Origin: Enterobacter mori LMG 25706
GTDB taxonomy: Bacteria > Pseudomonadota > Gammaproteobacteria > Enterobacterales > Enterobacteriaceae
Assembly (NCBI RefSeq): GCF_000211415.1
Contig: NZ_GL890776.1
Span: 317,744 to 380,813 of the forward strand
Direction of reading: 5' to 3'
Length of the DNA: 63,070 nt
The notes under the pieces are model-generated. The model worked only from the letters and a program-made list of their open reading frames with translations, was not told where the DNA came from and searched no databases. The stretch's first letter is position 1, and each line of letters begins with the position of its first letter. Below are positions 1 to 9,475 of the stretch, piece after piece. Position numbers and translations under genes: made by a program.

Positions 1-4
1 CTAT

Positions 5-1111
5 TTAAAGCGACCACCGATCCCGCCCGGCCTCTTTTGCCCGGTACAGCGCGGCATCGGCACGAGCGATGATCTCGGTGCCGGCCAGCCCCTCCGCCAT
101 GCTCGCAATCCCCATGCTTACGGTTACATGGTCGCTGACCGTAGAGGCGCCGTGCGGTATGGCTTCCGTACACAGGCCGTCCTGAATACGCAGGGCAACC
201 TTTTCCGCGATGTTTGCCGGGCAGTTAAACAGGATCACCACAAACTCCTCGCCACCATAGCGTGACACCACATCGTCAGGGGTTCGCACCGATTTCTTTA
301 GCACCTCAGCCACGCGTGTGAGGCATTCGTCACCCGCCTGATGGCCATAAGTATCGTTGTAGAGCTTGAAGTAATCGATATCCAGCATAATCACCGAGAA
401 GGTTTTTTTCTGCTCTACCGCGTTTTCCAGCACCACTTCCATTTTCCGGCGATTAGCAGTTTTGGTTAATGGATCCTTATGCGCCAGCGCATCCAGTCTG
501 GAGATCAGCAGCTGGTTTTGCTGGTTACGTCGCCAGGCCTCGTCAAACCAGCTCAACAGGATGAAACGCCCGCAGATCAGGATCAGCGTAAAGACGGTCC
601 AGATAATAATGAAGTGAAGGTTGAGGCCATCGTTTCGTACCCAGCTTGCTATCGGCAGGGTGATCCAGAGCGGCAGCACAAAGGCGAGCAACCCTTTAGG
701 GTAAAAATAGAGCGCCGTTAAGCCGGAGAGTAATAAAATGACGCACAGCGGCCAGACGTGCGGGAGCAGCAGATGGGTGATAAACCAGAAACAGGAGACC
801 GACCAGATGGCACTACAAATAAACAACACCACACTGATACCGGCGATGCGCCGCCAGGCCATGAGGATCAGCGCAGCTGAGAGGAGGGTTATGCCCAGCA
901 TGGAGGCATCGACTATTTTCGTCAGCTGCGGTGAGTGGGGATAAAGGGGATCGCCGGCCTTAAGCAGAACGTGTCGCAGCAGAATCATCACCGCGAAGCT
1001 GATATTGACGAAGGCCAGCCATGGCAGGTTCATCGCCAGTCCATGCATGACCATGGCATGGCGCGTTGGCCAGGTTGCCCGTTCAAGTGTCGGTTTTTTT
1101 CTTTTTTCCAT
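5..1111 (-). CDS. membrane-anchored diguanylate cyclase (GGDEF)
   Basis: The 368-residue protein has several hydrophobic segments in roughly its first 190 residues, then a cytoplasmic GGDEF domain. The signature reads RYGGEEF around residues 284-290, so the active site is intact and the protein should make cyclic di-GMP from two GTP. No canonical inhibitory RxxD sits five residues upstream: the nearest (RTPD) is one residue out of register, so product inhibition may be weak or absent. The N-terminal region resembles the membrane sensor domains of enteric diguanylate cyclases, but its ligand is unknown. It follows the alkyl sulfatase gene on the same strand, with a strong hairpin between them, so it is probably transcribed separately. 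Confidence 0.9.
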   Translation of the reverse strand: MEKRKKPTLERATWPTRHAMVMHGLAMNLPWLAFVNISFAVMILLRHVLLKAGDPLYPHSPQLTKIVDASMLGITLLSAALILMAWRRIAGISVVLFICSAIWSVSCFWFITHLLLPHVWPLCVILLLSGLTALYFYPKGLLAFVLPLWITLPIASWVRNDGLNLHFIIIWTVFTLILICGRFILLSWFDEAWRRNQQNQLLISRLDALAHKDPLTKTANRRKMEVVLENAVEQKKTFSVIMLDIDYFKLYNDTYGHQAGDECLTRVAEVLKKSVRTPDDVVSRYGGEEFVVILFNCPANIAEKVALRIQDGLCTEAIPHGASTVSDHVTVSMGIASMAEGLAGTEIIARADAALYRAKEAGRDRWSL

Positions 1112-1150
1112 TAACGCTTTTTACCCTTTCTGGCGAACACGTGAAGCAGG

Positions 1151-1173
1151 AAAGGGCGGACGAGCCGCCCTTT
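1151..1173. terminator. hairpin between alkyl sulfatase and cyclase genes
   Basis: A perfect nine-base-pair stem (AAAGGGCGG / CCGCCCTTT) with a five-base loop lies directly after the stop of the alkyl sulfatase gene. It is flanked by only short T runs on either strand, so termination is likely but not textbook. Confidence 0.6.
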
Positions 1174-1183
1174 TGCGTGACCG

Positions 1184-3157
1184 TTACGGTGTCACAATGT
1201 TAAACCAGAAATCAAATTTATCCATATATCCAAGCATTGAATCCAGTTTAGCGCCGTCACCGGTGAGTTTCACGTCGCCGCTCTGTTCGGCCTGTTTGAG
1301 CGTCACCTCTTTGAGGATAATTTTGTTCAGCGTGTCGCGGTTAAGGGTGAGAGTAGCGTCTGCGTCCTTCGCCTCCGCGTTTGCCGTGTGGTTCAGCACG
1401 CCGTTTTCCAGCTCGAGTTTGTATTTCCCGCCATCGCTGCCAAGATCAATGTTAAACACTGATTTGGCGTCACCTGCTTTTTGTCCGTTGATGTGAACGG
1501 CAAGGTAGTCAAAGAACATCTCCGGCGTCATCGCCCGCACCGTATCCGGGCTGGCGGTATTCGGCGTTGGACCTTTCACCACACCGTTACGCAATTCCTG
1601 CGCGCCGGTCAGATAGAAGTTACGCCACGGGCCGGATTCAGCCTGATAGCCAAGCTGTTCCAGCGCATCCGCTTCCAGGTTGCGCGCCGCCTGGTTGTTC
1701 GGATCGGCAAAGACCACTTTGCTCACTACCTGCGCCACCCAGCGGTAGTTACCCTGGTCGAAGTCGGTTTTCGCTTTGCTCAGGATGGCATCCGCGCCGC
1801 CCATATACTCCACGAATTTCTTCGCGCCTTCTTCTGGCGGCAGTTCATCCAGCGTCGCCGGGTTGCCGTCAAACCAGCCCAGATACAGCACATAGGTGGC
1901 TTTTACGTCATGGCTCACCGAGCCGTAATAGCCGCGGTTAGCCCAGGTATGCGCCAGTGAATCCGGGAGCTTGAAGTTAGCGGCGATCTCGTCGCGCGTC
2001 AGCCCTTCATTCGCCATACGCAGCGTCTGGTCGTTGATGTAACGATAGAGGTCACGCTGGCTTTTCAGCAGCTTAACCACGTTTTCATTACCCCAGGTCG
2101 GCCAGTGGTGTTGTGCCATGATGATTTCGGCTTTGTCACCCCAGCGTACAATCGCCTGGTTGATGTATTTCGACCACGGCAGCGGCTCGCGGATTTTGGC
2201 CCCGCGCAGCGAGTAGGTGTTGTGCAGGGTATGGGTCACGTCCTCAGCGGATTCAATCAGTTTCTTCTCTTCGATATACCAGAGCATCTCGGATGGCGCT
2301 TCGGAGCCCGGCGCGAGCATAAAATCGTATGTCAGGCCGTCGATGACCTCTTTCTGCCCATCTTTTTCGATGATGTTGGTCGGGGCAATCAGCGTCACCG
2401 TTCCGGCGGAGGTGGTCGTGCCCAGGCCCGCGCCCACCTGACCTTTGGCATCTGGCTTCAGCAGGTTGCCATACATATAGCTAGCGCGGCGGCTCATTAC
2501 GTTACCCGCCATGATGTTCTCAGCAACGGCCGCTTCCATAAACCCGGCAGGCGCGTAGATTTTCACTTTGCCGGACTTCACGTCGGCTTCATCCACCACG
2601 CCGCGCACGCCGCCATAGTGGTCAACGTGGCTGTGGGTATAAATAATGGCGACGACCGGTTTTTTGCCGCGATTTTTAAAATAGAGATCCATCCCGACCT
2701 TCGCCGTTTCTGCCGACACCAGCGGGTCAACCACGGTAATACCTTCTTTCCCTTCAATGATGGTCATATTTGACAGGTCAAGATTTCGTATCTGATATAC
2801 GCCATCGGTCACTTCAAACAGGCCGCTAATATTAATCAGCTGAGATTGACGCCATAAGCTGGGATTAACGGAGTCTGGTGCTTTATCGCCTTCTTTAATA
2901 AACGAATATTGCTGTGGATCCCAGATAACATTTCCTTGTTCCCCTTTGATAATGTCCTGAGGAAGAGGCGCAATAAAGCCTTTATGGGCGTCCGTGAAAT
3001 CGGTATTGTCGGAGAAGGGAAGCTGATTAAACAGGGCGTTATTGGCTTGTTGCGTGGCGGCCGTGGCATCTTTCGGCGCTTCTGCGGCATACGCGGAACT
3101 GACGGAAATAAAAAGTCCAGCCAGAGCTAGACTCCTGACGATCAAATTGAATTTCAT
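1184..3157 (-). CDS. exported alkyl sulfatase, metallo-beta-lactamase fold (SdsA1/YjcS family)
   Basis: A 657-residue protein with a clear Sec signal peptide ending near AYA-AE. The zinc-binding signature THSHVDHYGG lies in the N-terminal metallo-beta-lactamase domain, followed by a dimerisation region and a C-terminal SCP2-like lipid-binding domain. Length and order match the SdsA1/YjcS family, which hydrolyses primary alkyl sulfates such as dodecyl sulfate to alcohol and sulfate in the periplasm. I chose the ATG at 3157 because GAGAGG sits seven bases upstream; an in-frame TTG at 3172 would include that site. It could supply sulfate or detoxify detergent. The exact substrate is inferred from the family. 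Confidence 0.88.
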   Translation of the reverse strand: MKFNLIVRSLALAGLFISVSSAYAAEAPKDATAATQQANNALFNQLPFSDNTDFTDAHKGFIAPLPQDIIKGEQGNVIWDPQQYSFIKEGDKAPDSVNPSLWRQSQLINISGLFEVTDGVYQIRNLDLSNMTIIEGKEGITVVDPLVSAETAKVGMDLYFKNRGKKPVVAIIYTHSHVDHYGGVRGVVDEADVKSGKVKIYAPAGFMEAAVAENIMAGNVMSRRASYMYGNLLKPDAKGQVGAGLGTTTSAGTVTLIAPTNIIEKDGQKEVIDGLTYDFMLAPGSEAPSEMLWYIEEKKLIESAEDVTHTLHNTYSLRGAKIREPLPWSKYINQAIVRWGDKAEIIMAQHHWPTWGNENVVKLLKSQRDLYRYINDQTLRMANEGLTRDEIAANFKLPDSLAHTWANRGYYGSVSHDVKATYVLYLGWFDGNPATLDELPPEEGAKKFVEYMGGADAILSKAKTDFDQGNYRWVAQVVSKVVFADPNNQAARNLEADALEQLGYQAESGPWRNFYLTGAQELRNGVVKGPTPNTASPDTVRAMTPEMFFDYLAVHINGQKAGDAKSVFNIDLGSDGGKYKLELENGVLNHTANAEAKDADATLTLNRDTLNKIILKEVTLKQAEQSGDVKLTGDGAKLDSMLGYMDKFDFWFNIVTP

Positions 3158-3277
3158 CCTAAAACCTCTCAATGATGTATTACGTCGCTTGTGGAAAGTT
3201 CGCGTCCTGGCAGAAAGTGATTCAAAAAATGAAATGAAAAAAAGGAGGTAGAAATAACTATAATCGGGGAGATGTAT

Positions 3278-5602
3278 TCAGCAAGTAAATGGATGAAAAA
3301 CCGGGCATTGCGCCCGGTACGTTATTTCTTTCTGTTCGTCTTTTTTCTTTCCGAGCGTTGGCGTCTCGTCGAAGAAGTTCCACGGTTTAAGTAGGGTATG
3401 CACCCATTCCGTCGGCATGATCGGCCACTCTTCCGCGCGGGCGACGTGGGTAGTCCCGGTGGTCATCCAGACCACGTCATCCTGGTCGTTGAGCGACTCG
3501 TTATCCTTGCTGTACTGCCCCAGCCCCGTATCGTGGATGGAGCGGTTCGGGAATTTGCCTTCCGGGTAAAGTTCATCCGGATGGTAGCGCGTCACCCACA
3601 GCTGTTTGTCCATAAAGCTCAGGCGATGGTAGATCCACTCGTCCGGGGCAAATTTCGCACCGCTTGCCACCGGGTGCGTACCGCCCGCGTAAGGGATAAT
3701 CTGATACGAAACCGGGTTGCCCATGCGATTCTCTTTACTTGTGTTGCTCAGCAGCCGAATGGTGCCCGGGTCGAACTTCTGCGCGGCCTGCTGTTCGGTG
3801 TCAATGTCGTACTGATTCACCTGCATGGTGCTGGTGCGCGGGCCACCGGCGGTATTCGGCTTCACTTCCGGGTCCATCGCCACCAGCTTGTTGTTGATGC
3901 CGTCCACATCCATATCCAGGCGGAAGTTGTAGATGTGCTGGTGGGTGGTGCCGACGATGTTATGGTCGATCAGCGTGCCGTATTTTGTGTCGTCTTTGGC
4001 GGTGGCATCATGCATGGTTTTCGCCTGAACGCCTTTTACCGCCTCGATACCCGTTGCACCGGCGTCAATACCAATGGTGCCATTTTCATGGAACACCCAG
4101 TCGAAGATGTAATCGTAGTTGCCCACGGTACTTACCCAGCGTACCACCAGTTCACGACGTTCGGTGCTGACGTTCGGTTGGCCCATCTCCTGATGCTTAT
4201 ATTCCGGCCCCGCGTAGCGTTCGAAAATCGCAATCGCGCGCGGGATCTCCATCGGCGCACCGGTATAATCCGGGATGGTTTCATTGAGCATCACGCCGTT
4301 AGACGGCACGTCTTTACCGCGCACCAGCGGTGAGGTCAGGGTGCCCATACCGTAGTCGCCGGAGTCGAGATAGGCTTTAAAGTACCAGCCCACGTCCGGA
4401 TCGCCGTAAGGGACGATCATGCCGCCGAGCGAACCCTGATACATCACCTGGCGTTTTTTGCCGTTGTCGTTATACGTAACGGTTGAAATCATCGGGCCCA
4501 CGCGGGAGTCCAGGCTCAGGTGGAAATCCCAGTTCTGCCAGTGCACCATATCGCCGGTGATGGTGTAGTTCTTGCCTTCCGGCTCGACGATCTCCAGGGG
4601 TTTTTTCACCGTTTCTACCCGGTCGCGGCCGTCATACGGGCGCGGGGTGAGCGGAACCGGGATGACCGGGCCTTCTTCGATCTTCTGAATTTTCTTCTGT
4701 TCAAGATCAACAACCGCGACCAGGTTCTCAATCGGGTGCGCCCAGTAGTTGCCGTCGCCCACGTCCAGATAGCTCACCACCTTCAGCAGGCGATCTTCCT
4801 GCTTCAGACCGTCCTTGCCGTCGAAATAGCCGACGGTCAGCGGGGTGGTAATCACTTTCTTCGTATCGGTGATGCCGCGCTTTTTCAGCACTTCGGCAAA
4901 CTCGGTGCTCTCGTTGATGATCTGCTGTACCGTGGCGAAGTCATCCAGCAGCACCATGCCGTGCGCGTCTTTTACCGGTTCCCAGCGCAGAATTTTTTTA
5001 TCCTTCAGGCCCACCACGCTTTCGATAACGTGCTTGCCATCGAGCATGACGATCTTCGCCTGGCGAGGGGCATCGACTGCCGTGCCGTTGAGCACAAAGT
5101 CCCACACTTTGGCTTTCTCCGGCTCTGCAAGGGCGATCTGGGTAAAGCGGGTATTGGGTTTACAATCCGCCGAGGTTTTCACAATCTCAACGGCTTGCCT
5201 AATTTCGTCCGCCGTTAACGCGTTTAACGGGTGAGGGCGTTTTTCAACCTGGAAGGTCTGATCGAGGCCAGACTGGAAAACATCGTTGATGAAGGTCTCA
5301 GAGATAAAGGCTTTGTTGCCTTTCATCACCACCGGCACCTCAAGCTTGAGGGTTTTACCGTTGACGATGGCGGTTTTTGCGCCCGGTTTGACCTTCACAA
5401 AGGCACCGTCTTTCGCAATGGTGAACATCTGTGCGTAATCATCCCACTGAACGTCCGCGCCAAAGTCCTGCAGCGTTTTGTCCATTGGGACCATATGCGC
5501 CTCGCTGCCGTGGGCGAAAACAGGGGATTGCCAGGCGCAACACAGCGCAACGGCCATGGCCAGCGCCGTTCTACGGGCAGAAAAAGAAGAATTGCTTCCC
5601 AT
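3278..5602 (-). CDS. tynA: primary (copper) amine oxidase, periplasmic
   Basis: The product is very like E. coli TynA over its whole length, including the signal peptide ending at VFAHG. The motif VGNYDY contains the tyrosine that becomes topaquinone, and the copper-ligand segment TTHQHIYNFRLD is present. It oxidises phenylethylamine and tyramine to aldehyde, ammonia and peroxide in the periplasm; the aldehyde can become phenylacetate for the neighbouring paa genes. The start at 5602 is preceded by GAGG six bases upstream. The C-terminus is odd: the frame runs about 17 residues past the E. coli end and translates the terminator hairpin. Removing one A from the A6 run near 3354 would give a TAA just before the hairpin. 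Confidence 0.95.
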   Translation of the reverse strand: MGSNSSFSARRTALAMAVALCCAWQSPVFAHGSEAHMVPMDKTLQDFGADVQWDDYAQMFTIAKDGAFVKVKPGAKTAIVNGKTLKLEVPVVMKGNKAFISETFINDVFQSGLDQTFQVEKRPHPLNALTADEIRQAVEIVKTSADCKPNTRFTQIALAEPEKAKVWDFVLNGTAVDAPRQAKIVMLDGKHVIESVVGLKDKKILRWEPVKDAHGMVLLDDFATVQQIINESTEFAEVLKKRGITDTKKVITTPLTVGYFDGKDGLKQEDRLLKVVSYLDVGDGNYWAHPIENLVAVVDLEQKKIQKIEEGPVIPVPLTPRPYDGRDRVETVKKPLEIVEPEGKNYTITGDMVHWQNWDFHLSLDSRVGPMISTVTYNDNGKKRQVMYQGSLGGMIVPYGDPDVGWYFKAYLDSGDYGMGTLTSPLVRGKDVPSNGVMLNETIPDYTGAPMEIPRAIAIFERYAGPEYKHQEMGQPNVSTERRELVVRWVSTVGNYDYIFDWVFHENGTIGIDAGATGIEAVKGVQAKTMHDATAKDDTKYGTLIDHNIVGTTHQHIYNFRLDMDVDGINNKLVAMDPEVKPNTAGGPRTSTMQVNQYDIDTEQQAAQKFDPGTIRLLSNTSKENRMGNPVSYQIIPYAGGTHPVASGAKFAPDEWIYHRLSFMDKQLWVTRYHPDELYPEGKFPNRSIHDTGLGQYSKDNESLNDQDDVVWMTTGTTHVARAEEWPIMPTEWVHTLLKPWNFFDETPTLGKKKDEQKEITYRAQCPVFHPFTC
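3296..3317 (-). terminator. rho-independent terminator of tynA
   Basis: On the minus strand a stem CCGGGC / GCCCGG with a five-base loop is followed by TTTTTC. It lies inside the annotated end of the tynA reading frame, which supports the view that the frame is shifted just before its natural stop. Confidence 0.75.
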
Positions 5603-5783
5603 CGTAGACCTCATCTTGTTGTGTTTATTGTGTTGTGACAGCCTTATCCTGACAGGCCCATGAGAAAAGCGTTTGCCTGCATCTGCCAGGTTATTTGTTG
5701 GTCTTGCCAGGTTAAAAAAAGAGCGGGGATACATCACATGCCGGGCCATTTCCTCTCCCCACAAATGATGTCAGCACAGACGC

Positions 5784-6201
5784 CCCCCCTCTCCCTTGAG
5801 GGAGAGGGCTGGGGTGAGGGGGTACATACGGCTCTGGTGGTCATTCCGTTCACTTTATGTTCCTTGCTACTCTGTAACGGCATGGTCTGTGAACGTGCCA
5901 GGGTGGCTCAATCGCCACCACCCTGGCTACCCGGGCTCCCGGCGGTAAATCGCCGCTTCGCGGTGCCCTCAGCTTATTCCTTCAGGCTATCGGGTCGGGC
6001 ATGAGCCTGCATCCCTGCAGGCCACGCCCTCTCGGCGCATCCCTGCGCCTCGCCCCGGCCTTACGGAAACGCCTCGGCGATTTACAGCCGGACCAGGGCA
6101 TCGCTGTAAACCATTAATTTTCCTGAAGCAACATATATCGCTTTCGGTTAAAAAATTACTGGGATTCCTCTCCCATTGGGGAGAGGGTCAGGGTGAGGGG
6201 G
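5784..6201 (+). repeat. ~400-bp dispersed repeat, copy A, bounded by BoxC-like palindromes
   Basis: This stretch fills most of the gap between tynA and paaZ. It begins with a BoxC-like palindrome (CCCTCTCCCTTGAGGGAGAG, then GGGGTGAGGG) and ends with a second near 6166-6200. Between them are a strong hairpin around 5899-5931 (GCCAGGGTGG / CCACCCTGGC), a region common to copy B, and a closing AT-rich part. By eye it is nearly identical to the reverse complement of 61908-62305. An open frame ending at 6004 is shared by both copies, but it has no convincing start and I do not call it a gene. Confidence 0.8.
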
Positions 6202-6205
6202 AAAC

Positions 6206-8248
6206 TTAGCTGAAATCGCCCCGCTGGCGCGCCACCAGCGTCAGAATGGAGTAGAGCGCCACGGCCTGCTGGTGCTGGTTGAAAATCTCAACGGACCATT
6301 CCACCACGCCGGTTGGTTTTTCCTCCGCGGTACGCTGTTTTTTCAGCGTTTTGCGTTTGCAGGTCAGACGCACCTGAATGGTGTCGCCCGGCTTAACCGG
6401 CTCGATAAAGCGCAGGTTTTCCATACCGTAGTTGGCAATCACCGGCCCGACGCCCGCGTCGACAAACAGTCCCGCCGCGGCGGAAATCAGGAAGTAGCCG
6501 TGCACCACGCGCTCGCCAAAGATCGACTCTGCCGCACCGATCTTATCCATATGGGCGTAGAAGTGGTCGCCGCTCAGGCAGGCAAAGTTCACAATGTCTG
6601 CTTCCGTGAGGGTGCGGCGCGGCGTCAGCAGACTGTCGCCCGGCTGTAGCTCTTCAAAGTATTTGCGGAACGGATGCACGCGATCTTCCTGCACCGTTGC
6701 GCCACGCACCCACTGTTTGCCAATGGCGGCCAGCATCGACGGGCTGCCCTGAATCGCGGTGCGCTGCAGGTAGTGCTTCACCGCACGCAGGCCGCCCAGC
6801 TCTTCGCCACCGCCCGCGCGGCCCGGGCCGCCGTGCACCAGCTGTGGCAGCGGGGATCCGTGGCCGGTAGACTCTTTTGATGATTCCTCGTTAAGGATCT
6901 GAATACGGCCGTGGGCGCGCGCCGCACCGGCAATAAACTGGCGTGCAATGTCCAGGTCTGCGGTGACCAGCGTACCCGCCAGGCTGCCGCCGCCCGCGCG
7001 GGCAAGCTGCATCGCGTGGTGTGCGTTGCGATACGGTATCAGCGTCGCAACCGGGCCGAAGGCTTCCGTCGCATGGACGGCAGGGGTTTCATCCGGCTGC
7101 GGGCAGAACAGCAGGGTCGGTGGGAAGAACGCCCCCGCGGCCTGCAAATCCGCATTGCCGCCCAGACGTATCTGGCAGCCTGCTACGATCAGCTGCTCCA
7201 CTTTCTCCTGCACGTCCGCACGCTGTTCGGCGTTGACCAGCGCGCCCATCTTCACCCCTTCCTGCGCAGGGTCGCCCACCACCACCTTTTCCAGACGCGC
7301 AATCAGCGCCTGGCTCACGGCGTCAATCTGGTTTTGCGGGACGATAATCCGGCGGATAGCGGTACATTTCTGCCCGGCCTTGGCGGTCATCTCGCGCACC
7401 ACTTCCCGGATGAACAGGGCAAATTCCGGCTGTTCCGGCGTGACGTCTTCCCCCAGCACGCAGCAGTTCAGGGAGTCCGCCTCCATGGTGAACGGAATGG
7501 AATTCGCCACAATATTCGGGTGCACGCGCAGGCTTTGCCCGGTGCTGGCGGAGCCGGTAAAGGTCACTACGTCCTGGCTGTCGAGCTGGTTCAGCAGGTC
7601 ACCCGCGCCGCCGCAGATCAGGCTGATGGCGCCGTCCGGCACCAGTCCGCTCCCCACGATGGATTTCACCATCGCCTGCGTTACCTGTGCGGTAGCGGTA
7701 GCGGGTTTGATAATGGCGGGCATCCCGGCAAGCCAGGTCGGCGCCAGCTTTTCCAGCATCCCCCAGCAGGGGAAGTTAAAAGCGTTGATGTGCACCGCCA
7801 CGCCGGATTTCGAGGTCAGGACGTGGCGTGCCGCAAAGCCGCCTTCTTTCGACAGCGGGATTAACTCATCTTCCGGCCACAGCGTGTCGTCCGGCAGCTC
7901 GCGGCTGCCCAGGCTTGCGTAGGTGAAGAGGGTGCCGATCCCCCCTTCAATATCGACCCAGCTGTCCGCCTTCGTCGCCCCCGTCTGGGCTGACAGGGCA
8001 TAGAACGTCTCTTTCTCGCCAAGCAGGTGCTTTGCCACCGCCTTCAGCATGGCGGCCCGTTCGATAAAGGTCATCTCGTGAAGCGCTTCACCGCCGCGCT
8101 CAATCGCATAGCGACGGGCGTGCGCCATATCCAGCCCTTCGCTGGTCACGCTCCAAAGCGCTTCGCCACTGATGGCGTGATGAATAGTGCGTTCGCGGCC
8201 CCGACCAGACTGCCAGGTACCGGACACGAAGCTGGCTAACTGCTGCAT
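6206..8248 (-). CDS. paaZ: oxepin-CoA hydrolase / 3-oxo-5,6-dehydrosuberyl-CoA semialdehyde dehydrogenase
   Basis: A bifunctional 680-residue enzyme. The N-terminal aldehyde dehydrogenase domain (about 1-520) carries the catalytic cysteine in [10 protein letters not shown] and the glutamate in FTMEADS. The C-terminal MaoC-like (R)-hydratase domain has the SGDHFYAH hot-dog signature. It opens the oxepin-CoA ring and immediately oxidises the reactive aldehyde with NADP. Length and sequence match E. coli PaaZ. GGAGAT lies seven bases before the ATG. It is divergent from paaA across a 285-base control region containing a PaaX-like box, as in E. coli. Confidence 0.97.
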   Translation of the reverse strand: MQQLASFVSGTWQSGRGRERTIHHAISGEALWSVTSEGLDMAHARRYAIERGGEALHEMTFIERAAMLKAVAKHLLGEKETFYALSAQTGATKADSWVDIEGGIGTLFTYASLGSRELPDDTLWPEDELIPLSKEGGFAARHVLTSKSGVAVHINAFNFPCWGMLEKLAPTWLAGMPAIIKPATATAQVTQAMVKSIVGSGLVPDGAISLICGGAGDLLNQLDSQDVVTFTGSASTGQSLRVHPNIVANSIPFTMEADSLNCCVLGEDVTPEQPEFALFIREVVREMTAKAGQKCTAIRRIIVPQNQIDAVSQALIARLEKVVVGDPAQEGVKMGALVNAEQRADVQEKVEQLIVAGCQIRLGGNADLQAAGAFFPPTLLFCPQPDETPAVHATEAFGPVATLIPYRNAHHAMQLARAGGGSLAGTLVTADLDIARQFIAGAARAHGRIQILNEESSKESTGHGSPLPQLVHGGPGRAGGGEELGGLRAVKHYLQRTAIQGSPSMLAAIGKQWVRGATVQEDRVHPFRKYFEELQPGDSLLTPRRTLTEADIVNFACLSGDHFYAHMDKIGAAESIFGERVVHGYFLISAAAGLFVDAGVGPVIANYGMENLRFIEPVKPGDTIQVRLTCKRKTLKKQRTAEEKPTGVVEWSVEIFNQHQQAVALYSILTLVARQRGDFS

Positions 8249-8291
8249 CGCTTATCTCCAAATGTTTCGTGATTTCACTATTAATAGTTTG

Positions 8292-8306
8292 ATCGTGAAT
8301 CATAAA
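8292..8306 (-). promoter_or_regulatory. PaaX-type operator between paaZ and paaA
   Basis: The minus strand reads TTTATGATTCACGAT. It matches 14 of 15 positions of the PaaX box as I remember it from E. coli (WWTRTGATTCGYGWT). It lies 44 bases before the paaZ start, in the expected place for repression by PaaX and release by phenylacetyl-CoA. Confidence 0.6.
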
Positions 8307-8372
8307 AATCAAGCTGTGTTTTTAATGAATTGTTAACGTTGTGATCTGGCTGGATGAATCGCATCGCTAAAA

Positions 8373-8414
8373 GCCGCCTGGCGCAAGGCTGTCAGTAAAA
8401 GCCTTGCGAGCGGC
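8373..8414. repeat. imperfect hairpin in the paaZ-paaA spacer
   Basis: GCCGC pairs with GCGGC and CGCAAGGCT with AGCCTTGCG, with a small bulge, giving a REP-like stem-loop midway between the divergent promoters. It could insulate the two transcription units or be a remnant palindrome. Confidence 0.5.
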
Positions 8415-8477
8415 ATCACAAAACCGGGAAACAATTCTTGGGGTTATATTTAACCTTTGTGTAACTTTTAAAAAACA

Positions 8478-8492
8478 AAGTGATTCAACATT
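8478..8492 (+). promoter_or_regulatory. weaker PaaX-like box upstream of paaA
   Basis: AAAGTGATTCAACAT matches about 11 of 15 positions of the PaaX consensus and sits 42 bases before the paaA start. The GTGATTC core is intact. Confidence 0.35.
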
Positions 8493-8533
8493 ACGCTTTA
8501 ATTTGCAAACTAACGAATCATAAAGGTGATGAC

Positions 8534-9463
8534 GTGACGCAAGAACAACGGTTTGAGCAGCGCATAGCGCAGGAGACGGCGATTGAGCCTCAGGACTGGA
8601 TGCCTGACGCCTACCGTAAGACGTTGATCCGCCAGATTGGTCAGCATGCGCCCTCCGAAATTGTCGGCATGCCGCCCGAAGGGAACTGGATCACCCGCGC
8701 GCCGACGCTGCGCCGGAAAGCGATCCTGCTGGCGAAAGTGCAGGACGAAGCCGGGCACGGGCTCTACCTCTACAGCGCGGCGGAAACGCTGGGCTGCGCG
8801 CGGGAAGACATCTACCAGAAGATGCTCGACGGCAAGATGAAATACTCCTCCATCTTCAACTATCCGACCCTGAGCTGGGCCGACATCGGCGTGATCGGTT
8901 GGCTGGTGGACGGTGCCGCCATCGTCAACCAGGTGGCGCTGTGCCGCACCTCATACGGTCCGTATGCCCGGGCGATGGTGAAAATCTGTAAAGAAGAGAG
9001 CTTCCACCAGCGTCAGGGCTTTGAAGCCTGCATGGCGCTGGCGCAGGGGAGCGAGGCCCAGCGCCAGATGCTGCAGGACGCCATCAACCGCTTCTGGTGG
9101 CCGGCGCTGATGATGTTCGGGCCAAACGACGACAACTCGCCGAACAGCGCCCGCAGCCTGGCGTGGAAAATCAAGCGCTTCGGCAATGACGAGCTGCGCC
9201 AGCGCTTTGTCGACAACACGGTGCCGCAGGTTGAGATGCTGGGCATGACGGTGCCCGATCCCGACCTGCACTTTGATGACGAGAGCGGTCATTACCGCTT
9301 CGGCGAGATCGACTGGCAGGAGTTTGAAGAGGTCATTAACGGGCGCGGCATCTGCAACCACGAACGCCTGGCCGCGAAACGAAATGCCTGGGAAGACGGG
9401 GCGTGGGTGCGGGAAGCCGCGCTGGCGCACACCGAAAAACAGCGCGCCCGTCAGGCCGCATAA
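8534..9463 (+). CDS. paaA: 1,2-phenylacetyl-CoA epoxidase, catalytic subunit
   Basis: A 309-residue ferritin-like di-iron protein nearly identical in pattern to E. coli PaaA. The metal-binding segments KVQDEAGHG and [10 protein letters not shown] are present. With PaaB, PaaC and PaaE it epoxidises the aromatic ring of phenylacetyl-CoA. The frame is open from 8480, but the conserved protein begins at the GTG at 8534 (product start MTQEQRF), with AAAGGTGA about seven bases upstream, so a GTG start is chosen. It is the first gene of the paaA-K operon. Confidence 0.96.
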   Translation: MTQEQRFEQRIAQETAIEPQDWMPDAYRKTLIRQIGQHAPSEIVGMPPEGNWITRAPTLRRKAILLAKVQDEAGHGLYLYSAAETLGCAREDIYQKMLDGKMKYSSIFNYPTLSWADIGVIGWLVDGAAIVNQVALCRTSYGPYARAMVKICKEESFHQRQGFEACMALAQGSEAQRQMLQDAINRFWWPALMMFGPNDDNSPNSARSLAWKIKRFGNDELRQRFVDNTVPQVEMLGMTVPDPDLHFDDESGHYRFGEIDWQEFEEVINGRGICNHERLAAKRNAWEDGAWVREAALAHTEKQRARQAA

Positions 9464-9475
9464 GAGGAAATAACC

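Noticed and set aside
3398..4333. 311-codon open frame antisense to tynA
   Set aside because: The tynA product on the other strand is a clear family member across this stretch; the antisense frame has a shadow-type composition.
5660..6004. 114-codon frame within repeat copy A
   Set aside because: Its unique part covers the tynA 5' region and its conserved part is the repeat; no ribosome site. Treated as repeat sequence, with the open question recorded as a finding.
6911..7922. Two overlapping ~320-codon frames antisense to paaZ
   Set aside because: Both are opposite a well-conserved enzyme gene and resemble no protein family; a consequence of high G+C at third positions.
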